Assembly: GCA_947175055.1 (NCBI GenBank) | Contig: CAMWLJ010000016.1 | Location: 1 to 45,060 of the forward strand | Origin: an uncultured Lachnospiraceae bacterium | GTDB taxonomy: Bacteria; Bacillota; Clostridia; Lachnospirales; Lachnospiraceae | Direction of reading: 5' to 3' | Length of the DNA: 45,060 bases | Shown here: piece by piece, positions 1-7,876 of the stretch | How positions within the stretch are numbered: the stretch's first letter is position 1 | Layout of the letters: the number at the start of each line of letters is the position of its first letter | The notes under the pieces: generated by a model | Told to the model about the DNA's origin: nothing | Database searches by the model: none | The model's input: the letters and a program-made list of their open reading frames with translations, nothing else | Made by a program: the position numbers and the translations under genes

Positions 1-565
1 TTTCACCCGGTTTTTTACTTAAATCAGTACGGTTCGGTTCACCGAAACGCTGGAAGTGCACCACTTCTCTCGCACGCAGGAACTTGATCGGTTCGCAGAC
101 GTCCGGGTCATCTTTCACGAGGCGCAGGATGTTGTCATAAGTGGTGCGTGCTTTTTGTTCTGCTGCCATATCCTCCATCAGATCAGTAATGATATCTCCC
201 TTCGACTGGAACTCACAGGCATTGAACGGCACGCCGCCAGCAGCCTGGGGCCAGATGCCAACGGTGTGATCTACATAATAGTTGGCGAATCCGGATTCCT
301 CAATCTCTTCCATGGAAAGATTTTTGGTCAGCTGGTGTACGATAGCGGCCACCATCTCAAGGTGTGCCAGTTCTTCCGTGCCTATATCGGTCAGTACCGC
401 CGCTACCTCTCTGTACGGGCACGCATAACGCTGTGAGAGGTAGCGCATGGATGCGCCCATCTCACCGTCAGGACCGCCGTACTGGCTGATGATTGCCTGC
501 GCCAACATGGCATTGGGCGCTTTGATGTTGACAGGAAACTCAAGTCTTCTTTCATAATTCCACAT
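1..565 (-). CDS. cotJC: Spore coat protein CotJC, manganese-catalase family (3' end outside window)
   Basis: Third gene of the cotJ operon. The 188 visible residues form a di-manganese ferritin-like protein of the Mn-catalase family. In B. subtilis CotJC is a coat component that interacts with CotJA; catalase activity is possible but is not shown here. Visible metal-ligand candidates are E35 in GPDGEMGASM, the E65-x-x-H68 pair in EELAHLEM, and a second E-x-x-H pair in REVVHF near residue 170, the usual two-half-site pattern. The ATG (565-563) overlaps the cotJB stop as TAATG, so translation is probably coupled. No stop codon occurs before base 1. The family is about 190-220 residues, so little is missing. 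Confidence 0.93.
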   Translation of the reverse strand, partial: MWNYERRLEFPVNIKAPNAMLAQAIISQYGGPDGEMGASMRYLSQRYACPYREVAAVLTDIGTEELAHLEMVAAIVHQLTKNLSMEEIEESGFANYYVDHTVGIWPQAAGGVPFNACEFQSKGDIITDLMEDMAAEQKARTTYDNILRLVKDDPDVCEPIKFLRAREVVHFQRFGEPNRTDLSKKPGE

Positions 566-840
566 TAAGCACAGCCTCCTTCCCAGGGCATCGGCAGGGT
601 CGCCCATTTCCAGTCACCGCATTCTGATGTGTCGGCAAGAGCCAGTGTCAGGGGACCGAATTTTTGAGAGTATTCTTTTTTGGCCTGATTCGTCATACGA
701 TTATAGTGGTTATAATATTCCATGGCGTTCCGGTCAGTAGGATGGGTGTCCAGATACAGGGCGAGTTCAATGACGACGAAATCCAGAACGCCAATATCAT
801 GGAGTAGTTTTTCCTGCTCGTTTGCAAAGTGCATATTCAT
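565..840 (-). CDS. cotJB: Spore coat protein CotJB
   Basis: A 91-residue protein typical of CotJB. It has an N-terminal helix region with LLHDIGVLDFVVIELALYLD followed by a tyrosine-rich stretch, and ends in a Trp/Pro/Gly/Cys-rich tail (WPWEGGC-like, seen as MPWEGGCA). In Bacillus it is needed for assembly of CotJC into the inner coat. Its start overlaps the cotJA stop by 4 bp (ATGA) and its stop overlaps the cotJC start by one base, so the three genes are a tight cassette. It has no recognised catalytic motif. Confidence 0.92.
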   Translation of the reverse strand: MNMHFANEQEKLLHDIGVLDFVVIELALYLDTHPTDRNAMEYYNHYNRMTNQAKKEYSQKFGPLTLALADTSECGDWKWATLPMPWEGGCA

Positions 841-1010
841 GGTTTACAGCATCTCCTTCCAGTGAATGGTTTGTCAAGCTCCGGGAAAATGGTTCCGTTG
901 CAGTAACCTTCTTCCAGATTATCGCAGATTCCGTTGAAATGTTGCCAGGGTACATATGCCATCGCAACAGGAAACTTGTCAATATTATCTCGGTACATAT
1001 AATCTTTCAT
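837..1010 (-). CDS. cotJA: Spore coat associated protein CotJA
   Basis: A 57-residue protein with the CotJA core PVAMAYVPWQ followed by LEEGYCNGTIFPELDKPF and a Cys-rich C terminus (RRCCKP). The ATG at 1010 is chosen because an AGGGA ribosome binding site lies about 7 bases upstream. The reading frame stays open further upstream to 1079, but that extension is poor in coat-like sequence and has no ribosome binding site. First gene of cotJABC. In B. subtilis the operon is transcribed by sporulation sigma-E in the mother cell; a convincing sigma-E promoter could not be fixed here. Confidence 0.9.
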   Translation of the reverse strand: MKDYMYRDNIDKFPVAMAYVPWQHFNGICDNLEEGYCNGTIFPELDKPFTGRRCCKP

Positions 1011-1316
1011 CAATATCCCTTTCGATTTTATGATGTTTTTATTATATATTATGATATAATGACAGCCGTGTGTTTGCATTTGCGGAATTATCTATATGAG
1101 TATGCTGTCGGGGCATAAAGTCATAGAATTAATTATGTGTAAGTACAACGTGGTCTGTGACTATACGTTCCGGCATCCTGCGTATTGAAAAGTGGACACA
1201 CAATGTTCATACTTTGATTAGAATTACAACACATTTGTCTATTACATTAATAAGAGTGCCGATGAGGCAGTGTTGGATTCCGAGAGTCTATGTAGAATGA
1301 AGGGAGGAAGTTCATT

Positions 1317-2351
1317 TTGATAAAGGTGGAAAATATCAGCAAGAGATACGGAGACCGCACGGTGGTGGATGGGGTGTCTTTTACAGTAGAAGAGGGACAG
1401 ATTTATGGATTTCTGGGGCCAAACGGTGCAGGAAAATCCACGACCATGAATATTATGACGGGCTACATAGCCGCCAGCGGTGGAACAGTCAGGATAAATG
1501 GTTTCGATATCCTGGCAGAGCCGGAGAAAGCCAAGCAGTGTATCGGCTATTTGCCGGAAATACCGCCACTGTATACGGACATGACGGTATATGAATATTT
1601 GATGTTTGTGGCTGAACTGAAAAAGGTACCCAAAAAGGAACGGGCCGTTCATGTGGGAGAGATCATGGGTAGAACGCAGTTGGAAGATGTGGCGGGGCGT
1701 CTGATCCGAAATCTTTCCAAAGGCTATAAGCAGCGTACCGGGCTTGCTCAGGCGCTGATCGGATATCCGAAGGTGCTGATCCTGGATGAGCCGATGGTAG
1801 GACTCGATCCGAAGCAGATTTTGGAGATGCGGGATTTGATCAGAGAGCTTTCCGGGGAGCATACCATTCTCTTGAGTTCTCATATTTTGTCTGAGGTCAG
1901 TGCAGTGTGCGACCATATCATGATCTTATCCGGAGGGAAGCTGGTGGCCAGTGGTTCACCGGTGGAGCTGCAGGAAATGATGCAGGGGAAGACCAGTCTG
2001 GAGGTGGTAGCTTTCGGCGAAAAGGAACAGGCAGAGGAGATCTTGCAGGGCATTGGGCAGATTACGGCATGGGAGATCGAACCGGCTGAGGAGGCTGGCA
2101 GCATCAGGATACAGTTGGATGTGGCGGATTATGAAGATATTCGTAAAGAATTATCTGTGGCGCTGGCAGGCGCCGGTATGCCGATCTTGTCCATGAACCG
2201 GCTGGAGCGGTCGTTGGAGGATATCTTCCTGGAACTGACTAAAGATGCAGCGCAGGGAGAAGATGCGTCAGAGCAGGAAGATGGGGATATAGAAGAAAGT
2301 GATTCGGCAGAAGACAGAGAGGAGGATGTAGACGATGAAAGCAATCTATAA
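1317..2351 (+). CDS. ABC transporter ATP-binding protein, GldA-like
   Basis: ATPase of an ABC-2 type exporter, 344 residues. The Walker A motif GPNGAGKS is at residues 34-41. The signature LSKGYKQR (133-140) replaces the usual LSGGQ and is characteristic of the GldA/copper-exporter-like subgroup. Walker B VLILDEP is at 153-159 and an SSHILSE H-loop follows. The C-terminal ~30 residues are strongly acidic (Glu/Asp-rich), beyond the usual length of about 310. The start is a TTG at 1317, supported by an AGGGAGG ribosome binding site 9 bases upstream; no ATG is better placed. The 3' end overlaps the next gene by 17 bp, so the two are expressed together. Substrate unknown. Confidence 0.9.
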   Translation: MIKVENISKRYGDRTVVDGVSFTVEEGQIYGFLGPNGAGKSTTMNIMTGYIAASGGTVRINGFDILAEPEKAKQCIGYLPEIPPLYTDMTVYEYLMFVAELKKVPKKERAVHVGEIMGRTQLEDVAGRLIRNLSKGYKQRTGLAQALIGYPKVLILDEPMVGLDPKQILEMRDLIRELSGEHTILLSSHILSEVSAVCDHIMILSGGKLVASGSPVELQEMMQGKTSLEVVAFGEKEQAEEILQGIGQITAWEIEPAEEAGSIRIQLDVADYEDIRKELSVALAGAGMPILSMNRLERSLEDIFLELTKDAAQGEDASEQEDGDIEESDSAEDREEDVDDESNL

Positions 2352-4458
2352 AAGAGAACTGAGATCCTTTTTTCATTCCTTTGTGGGCTGGCTGTTTCTG
2401 GCAGCCACGCTGTTCATGATGGGAATCTACTTTACGGTCTACAATATCATGTCGGGCTATCCCACGATTTCTTACGTATTGCAGAGTATCGTGTTTCTTT
2501 TTATCCTGACCATACCGATCCTGACTATGCGTGTTCTGTCGGAGGATCGGAAATATAAGACGGATCAGCTGATTCTCACAGCGCCTATTTCTGTGGGACA
2601 GATCGTGCTTGGCAAGTACTTGGCACTGGTGACGGTTCTTGCGATTCTGACGGTGCTTGTCGGTCTTACTCCTCTTGTCCTGATGAGAGCGGGAGAGTTT
2701 CAGACAGGGATTTCCTATGTGTCTTTGCTGGGCTTTTTCCTGTATGGCTGTCTGGGACTGGCGATCGGACTGTTTCTGTCATCCCTGACGGAGAGTGTCG
2801 TCATCGCGGCGGTGTTGACGTTGATCGTACTGTTTGCCGGGTATATTATGGCAGGGCTTTGCAGTATGGTCTCCAGCGCCGGAACTGGGGTCTTTGCGGA
2901 ATATTTCGTCAAGGTAATGTACTGTTTTGACATGATCGGGAGATTTGACGCGCTATCCAACGGTTATTTTCAGGTGGAATCGGTGGTTTATTTCGTTACG
3001 TTGACTGTTTTTGTCCTGTTCTGTACTGCGCAGTCGATCCAGAAACGGCGGTACAGCGTGTCAGGAAAAGGAATCAGGCTGGGTACCTATAGTGTCATGG
3101 GAATCGTTGCGGCAGCCGTGGTCACTGTCCTGATCAATCTTGGTCTTAACTATGTGCCGGATCGGTACATTGCTTTTGACGTGACAGCGAATAAACTGTA
3201 TACCTTGACAGAAGATACGAAGGAAATGGTAGGTGGGCTTAAAGAGGACGTGACGGTCTATGTGCTGGCAGATGAAGCGGCAAAGGATGAAGACCTGGAC
3301 AATACGCTGCAACAGATTGAGGGCTTGTCAAAGCATGTGACAGTAAATTATATCGATCCGTTGGCGAATCCGAAATTTTACTATAATTATACACAAGAGG
3401 AGCCAACAGGAAACAGTCTGATCGTGGAGGGGCCGAAAGGCAGCGCGGTGATCGACTACAATGATATTTATCAATATGATATGAATTACGCTACTTACCA
3501 GTACACGGTGACGGGCTACGACGGGGAGGGACAGATCCTTGCCGCGATCGCCAGGGTGACGACGGAGGATCTGCCCATATTTTATCTGATCATGGGACAT
3601 GATGAGCTGGCTTTCGAGGAATCATTTTTAAAAACGTTGTTTAAGGAAAATCTTGTTTATGAGAATCTGAACCTGAATACGGTGGATGAGATTCCGGAGG
3701 ATGCACAGGGTATTATCATCAATGCGCCTGCCAGTGACTATTCAGAGGATGATGTGGCAAAAATCGTGCACTATCTGGATCAGGGCGGCAATGCGTTGAT
3801 CGCACCTGTTTGGACTGACACTGAAATGAAGAATTTTGCGCAGCTTTTGGAGTATTATGGGGTTACTTTAGTAGACGGCCTGATCATCGAGGAGGACAGG
3901 ACGCATTATTATCAGGTGCCTTACTGGCTGTTTCCCGATGTGGAAGACACTGCAGTCACGAAACGGATATCCGGCGGTTCTGTCTTTGTTCCTTATGCCA
4001 GTGGACTGGAGTATGAAGAGGATGCGGACGATCTGTTCTATACCCCTTTTCTTTGGACCAGTAGCAGTGCGTTTAGTAAACAGGAGATCTTTGACGGAGA
4101 GGATTATAGCCGAAGCGCAGATGCCGTCGATGGTCCCTTCGTGATCGGACTCAGTGTAGAGAAGAGCGTCGGTGAAGACGCGATATCCCGGGCGGCATTC
4201 GTGTCATCGGAGCAGATCTTCACTTCTTCTGCGGATAAGGTGGTGCCCGGTTACAATATGAAGTTGTTTGGCAGTATCGTAAGCAGTCTGGCAGAACACG
4301 AAAGCTCGGTGTCTGTGCCGGTGAAATATTTTGATATCGGCTATCTGACTTTTAGTGCGCGTACGGTCTATGTGGTGGGATTCTTGTCGATCATCGTGCT
4401 GCCGCTTAGCTGTCTGATCGTCGGTCTGGTGATATGGCTGCGGAGAAGAAGGTTATAG
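2335..4458 (+). CDS. ABC-2 permease fused to GldG-like auxiliary domain
   Basis: A 707-residue fusion. Residues 1-245 are an ABC-2/GldF-type permease with six hydrophobic segments starting RELRSFFHSFVGWLFLAATL. A seventh segment near 247-267 is followed by a large extracytoplasmic GldG-like (ABC auxiliary) domain beginning with the typical RYIAFDVTANKLYTLTEDT stretch. A last membrane helix (about 680-702) is followed by basic RRRRL. In Bacteroidetes gldF and gldG are separate genes needed with gldA for gliding; in clostridia the homologues form an exporter of unknown cargo. Many clostridial loci carry a DUF4340 gene next, but none is present here. It overlaps the ATPase gene by 17 bp. Confidence 0.87.
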   Translation: MKAIYKRELRSFFHSFVGWLFLAATLFMMGIYFTVYNIMSGYPTISYVLQSIVFLFILTIPILTMRVLSEDRKYKTDQLILTAPISVGQIVLGKYLALVTVLAILTVLVGLTPLVLMRAGEFQTGISYVSLLGFFLYGCLGLAIGLFLSSLTESVVIAAVLTLIVLFAGYIMAGLCSMVSSAGTGVFAEYFVKVMYCFDMIGRFDALSNGYFQVESVVYFVTLTVFVLFCTAQSIQKRRYSVSGKGIRLGTYSVMGIVAAAVVTVLINLGLNYVPDRYIAFDVTANKLYTLTEDTKEMVGGLKEDVTVYVLADEAAKDEDLDNTLQQIEGLSKHVTVNYIDPLANPKFYYNYTQEEPTGNSLIVEGPKGSAVIDYNDIYQYDMNYATYQYTVTGYDGEGQILAAIARVTTEDLPIFYLIMGHDELAFEESFLKTLFKENLVYENLNLNTVDEIPEDAQGIIINAPASDYSEDDVAKIVHYLDQGGNALIAPVWTDTEMKNFAQLLEYYGVTLVDGLIIEEDRTHYYQVPYWLFPDVEDTAVTKRISGGSVFVPYASGLEYEEDADDLFYTPFLWTSSSAFSKQEIFDGEDYSRSADAVDGPFVIGLSVEKSVGEDAISRAAFVSSEQIFTSSADKVVPGYNMKLFGSIVSSLAEHESSVSVPVKYFDIGYLTFSARTVYVVGFLSIIVLPLSCLIVGLVIWLRRRRL

Positions 4459-4563
4459 GCGGACCTCAGGAGAAGCATAAAAGGCAGACGCCGTGTACTG
4501 TTTTAGCTAACTGACATTGGTTCAGCAGGGTTGTTGACTTCCTGGTAAGTTTGTGTAAGAATG

Positions 4564-4590
4564 AAGGTAATGTTACTTACAGTACCTTTT
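4564..4590 (+). terminator. Weak candidate terminator after the ABC exporter
   Basis: A short inverted repeat, AAGGTA (4564-4569) and TACCTT (4583-4588), followed by only a few T residues, lies about 100 bases after the exporter stop. The stem is short, so the call is tentative. Confidence 0.25.
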
Positions 4591-4635
4591 GGGCCGTGAA
4601 GAATAACAGAGTAATGTATGCGGGAGATTTTATCC

Positions 4636-4664
4636 TTGCTTTTTGAAAAGTTGTTTGTTAAAAT
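4636..4664 (+). promoter_or_regulatory. Sigma-A promoter of the hydrogenase gene
   Basis: TTGCTT (4636-4641), a 17-bp spacer and TAAAAT (4659-4664). The start site would fall near 4671, giving a leader of about 155 bases before the ATG at 4825. The -10 box lies inside the Rex operator described separately. Confidence 0.65.
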
Positions 4665-4672
4665 ATTAACAT
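4655..4672. promoter_or_regulatory. Rex operator (NADH/NAD+ redox sensor)
   Basis: TTGTTAAAATATTAACAT matches the Rex consensus TTGTTAAnnnnTTAACAA at 13 of the 14 fixed positions. It covers the -10 element and start point of the hydrogenase promoter, the expected place for repression when NADH is low. Rex control of hydrogenase and fermentation genes is established in clostridia. A lone TTGTTAA half-site lies downstream at 4717-4723 without a partner at the right spacing. The rex gene itself is not in the window. Confidence 0.8.
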
Positions 4673-4824
4673 TAAGGCGAACATATTACATGTCATGCCT
4701 GTTTGCTGTAAGATTTTTGTTAAATGTGGCTATTTTAAAGGAAGCAGCTGTTTGACTATTCCGGGAGCAAAGGAGAAGTACAGCATACACGGCATAATAG
4801 GAAGACTGACAGGGAGGATCGATC

Positions 4825-6303
4825 ATGAGAGGAATTGATACGCAGGTTCGTAAGAACAGACGCCGTATTTTTAAAGAAGTGGCCAATCTGGCTTATCATT
4901 CGGAGAATTTGAAGGATGATGTGGAGGCTCTTCCTTATAAGATCGTAGATTACGAAGAGTCAGAATATGAGAATATTTACAGGGAGCGGGCCATCGTGCG
5001 TGAACGGATCCGTCTGGCCATGGGGCTTTCGCTGCGGCCGGAGAACCAGCCGGTCCATTTGACTCAGGGATTAGAAGAGAGCAATATTGACGAGAAGTAT
5101 TACGAGCCGCCGCTGATGCAGGTCATTCCTTCGGCCTGTAATGCCTGCCCGGAGAACCGCTATTATGTGACGGATCATTGTATGGGCTGTGTGGCACATC
5201 CCTGTAGGGAAGTCTGTCCGCGAGGCGCCATCTCCATGCAGAACGGCAAGTCGGTCATCGATCCGGAGAAATGTATTAAATGTGGTAAATGCAAGGTGGT
5301 CTGCCCTTACGATGCTATTTCCCATCAGGTAAGACCTTGCGCAGGCGCTTGTGGTGTGAATGCGATCAAGAATGATGAGAAGGGAAGGGCGGTCATTGAT
5401 AATGACCTGTGTGTTTCCTGTGGACAGTGTATGGTGAATTGTCCGTTTGGTGCGATCGCGGATAAGTCCCAGATTTTCCAGTTGATCCGTGCCCTGCAGT
5501 CGGGGCATAAGATCGTTGCTCAGGTAGCGCCGGCCTTTGCGGGACAGTTCGGGCCGAACGTGACGCCGGATATGTTGAAGACGGCTTTGAAAGAGTTGGG
5601 ATTTTATGATGTCTATGAGACGGCGATCGGTGCGGATCTTGGTGCCATCGCGGAGGCGGAGCACTATGCGTCGGAGGTTGCTACGGGCAAATTGCCTTTC
5701 AGCTTGACTTCCTGCTGTCCGTCCTGGTCGGTGTTGGCGAAGAAGTTCTTCCCGGAGACGATCGACAAGATTTCCAATGCTTTGACACCGATGGTGGCTA
5801 CGGCCAGAATCATCAAACAGGATCATCCGGATGCCAAGGTGGTCTTTGTCGGGCCCTGCGCTTCCAAGAAGCTGGAAGCTTCCAGGAGGACGATCCGTTC
5901 GGATGTGGACTTCGTCATCACATTTGAGGAGCTGACGGGTATCTTCGAGGCCAAAGGCATTTTGTTGGATGAGATTCAGGCGTTGGATGCCCTGCAGGGA
6001 GCGACAGGTGCCGGACGCGGCTACGGTGTAGCTGGCGGTGTGGCGAGCGCGATCGAGGAATGTGTGCGGGAATATTATCCTGACGTGGAAGTCAATATTG
6101 AGCATGCCGAGAGTCTGTCCGAGTGTAAGAAAATGTTGATGCTGGCGAAGGCAGGCAAGAAGAACGGCTGTCTGATCGAGGGCATGGCGTGTCCGGGCGG
6201 CTGCATTGCGGGCGCGGGTACCAATATCGCCATACCGGCTGCGGCCAAGGCAGTGGGCAGCTTCAAGAATGCAGCGGAGAAGAAGATTCCGGATCAGGCA
6301 TAG
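4825..6303 (+). CDS. [FeFe] hydrogenase, monomeric, probable group B
   Basis: A 492-residue cytoplasmic hydrogenase for reversible H2 formation from reduced ferredoxin. The N-terminal 100 residues are unlike group A enzymes. Then come Cys clusters for several [4Fe-4S] centres: C105/C108, C119/C122/C127/C131, C150/C153/C156/C160, C172/C176 and C196/C199/C202/C206. The H-cluster motifs are TSCCPSW (295-301), GPCASKKLE (343-351) and EGMACPGGCIAGAG (452-465). Predicted H-cluster ligands are C298, C345, C456 and C460, with C297 in the proton-donor position. GPC instead of MPC in motif 2 and IAGAG in motif 3 point to group B. AGGGAGG precedes the ATG by 7 bases. No maturation genes are nearby. Regulation is by the overlapping Rex site. 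Confidence 0.92.
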   Translation: MRGIDTQVRKNRRRIFKEVANLAYHSENLKDDVEALPYKIVDYEESEYENIYRERAIVRERIRLAMGLSLRPENQPVHLTQGLEESNIDEKYYEPPLMQVIPSACNACPENRYYVTDHCMGCVAHPCREVCPRGAISMQNGKSVIDPEKCIKCGKCKVVCPYDAISHQVRPCAGACGVNAIKNDEKGRAVIDNDLCVSCGQCMVNCPFGAIADKSQIFQLIRALQSGHKIVAQVAPAFAGQFGPNVTPDMLKTALKELGFYDVYETAIGADLGAIAEAEHYASEVATGKLPFSLTSCCPSWSVLAKKFFPETIDKISNALTPMVATARIIKQDHPDAKVVFVGPCASKKLEASRRTIRSDVDFVITFEELTGIFEAKGILLDEIQALDALQGATGAGRGYGVAGGVASAIEECVREYYPDVEVNIEHAESLSECKKMLMLAKAGKKNGCLIEGMACPGGCIAGAGTNIAIPAAAKAVGSFKNAAEKKIPDQA

Positions 6304-6411
6304 GTATAGATGACAGATTGGTCGTATCGGAACGCGACCGGGAAGCATTTGCAGAAGACAGGAGGTTCCCGGCAAGAGCGATGCGGACAGAAGATGATAT
6401 GGAGAAAAGAA

Positions 6412-7869
6412 ATGAGTCAGAGAATAAGAACAAGATATGCGCCCAGCCCCACCGGACGTATGCATGTGGGGAATTTGAGAACAGCATTGTATGCGTATTT
6501 GATTGCAAAGCATGAGGGCGGAGACTTTATTTTAAGGATAGAAGATACGGATCAGGAACGTTATGTAGAAGGGGCAGTGGATATCATCTACCGCACTCTG
6601 GAGAAGACGGGACTGTTACATGACGAGGGGCCGGATAAGGATGGCGGTGTGGGTCCTTATGTACAGAGCGACCGGCAGAAGAAGGGGCTTTATCTGGAAT
6701 ATGCTAAGCAGCTGATCGAGAAGGGGCAGGCTTATTATTGCTTCTGTGATAAGGACAGGCTGGCCACATTGACCAGGACGGTTGCCGGGAAAGAGATCAA
6801 CGTATATGATAAGCATTGCCTGCATCTTTCCAAAGAAGAAGTGGAAGAGAAGCTTGAGGCAGGTGTTCCGTATGTGATCAGGCAGAATAATCCCACGGAA
6901 GGGACAACTACCTTCCACGACGATATTTACGGGGATATCACGGTGGATAACAGTGAGCTGGATGACATGATCCTGATCAAGTCGGACGGTTATCCGACCT
7001 ACAATTTTGCTAATGTGGTGGATGACCACCTGATGGGGATTACCCATGTGGTAAGAGGGAATGAATACCTATCCTCGTCACCCAAGTACAACCGCCTTTA
7101 TGAGGCGTTTGGATGGGAAGTGCCGGAATATGTGCATTGTCCGCTGATCACGGATGAAAGCCATCAGAAGCTGTCGAAGCGGTGCGGCCATTCTTCTTAT
7201 GAAGATCTGATTGAACAGGGATTCTTGTCGGAAGCCGTTGTAAATTTTGTGGCGCTTTTGGGATGGAGTCCGGAGGATAACACGGAGATCTTTACGCTGG
7301 AAGAATTGGTGGAGAAGTTTGAGTACCATCATCTGTCCAAGTCACCGGCGGTGTTCGATTATACTAAGTTGAAATGGATGAACGGAGAATATTTAAAGGC
7401 TATGGATCCGGAGAAGTTCTACGAAATGGCGGAGCCTTATCTGAAGGATGCGCTGACCCGTGATCTGGATCTGAGAAAGATCGCGGCCATGGTCAAGACA
7501 AGGATAGAGATCTTTCCGGATATCAAGGAAATGGTGGATTTCTTTGAGACGCTGCCGGAATATGATGTAGAGATGTATACCCATAAGAAGATGAAGACGA
7601 GTATGGAGTCTTCTCTGGAAGTGCTGCAGGAGATTTTGCCGCTTCTGGAAGCGCAGACGGATTATAGCAACGATGCGCTTTATCAGACGCTGTCAGCTTA
7701 TGTGGCGCAGAAGGGGTGCAAGAATGGTTTCGTTATGTGGCCGGTGCGGACCGCGGTTTCCGGCAAGCAGATGACGCCGGCGGGTGCGACGGAGATCATG
7801 GAAGTACTGGGCAAGGAAGAATCTCTGCTCAGGATCCGTAAAGGAATCGAGAAATTACAGAGTGTCTGA
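6412..7869 (+). CDS. gltX: Glutamyl-tRNA synthetase
   Basis: Class I aminoacyl-tRNA synthetase of 485 residues that charges tRNA-Glu (and probably tRNA-Gln, for later amidation). The HIGH-type motif [11 protein letters not shown] is at residues 11-21 and the KMSKS equivalent KLSKR at 253-257. The domain order fits a bacterial GluRS with a helical anticodon-binding C terminus. The start at 6412 follows GGAGAAAAG by a few bases and gives the normal N terminus; the frame is open back to 6310 but the upstream extension is not family-like. The next gene starts only 7 bp after the stop. Confidence 0.96.
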   Translation: MSQRIRTRYAPSPTGRMHVGNLRTALYAYLIAKHEGGDFILRIEDTDQERYVEGAVDIIYRTLEKTGLLHDEGPDKDGGVGPYVQSDRQKKGLYLEYAKQLIEKGQAYYCFCDKDRLATLTRTVAGKEINVYDKHCLHLSKEEVEEKLEAGVPYVIRQNNPTEGTTTFHDDIYGDITVDNSELDDMILIKSDGYPTYNFANVVDDHLMGITHVVRGNEYLSSSPKYNRLYEAFGWEVPEYVHCPLITDESHQKLSKRCGHSSYEDLIEQGFLSEAVVNFVALLGWSPEDNTEIFTLEELVEKFEYHHLSKSPAVFDYTKLKWMNGEYLKAMDPEKFYEMAEPYLKDALTRDLDLRKIAAMVKTRIEIFPDIKEMVDFFETLPEYDVEMYTHKKMKTSMESSLEVLQEILPLLEAQTDYSNDALYQTLSAYVAQKGCKNGFVMWPVRTAVSGKQMTPAGATEIMEVLGKEESLLRIRKGIEKLQSV

Positions 7870-7876
7870 GCAGATC

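Noticed and set aside
1025..1054. Sigma-E-like promoter for cotJA (TCATAAT, 15 bp, CATAAAAT on the minus strand)
   Set aside because: The match is good, but the start site would fall about 8 bases before the ATG, inside the ribosome binding site, so a normal leader is impossible.
5071..6513. 480-residue minus-strand reading frame opposite the hydrogenase
   Set aside because: Antisense shadow rich in Arg, His and Leu; the plus strand encodes all hydrogenase motifs.
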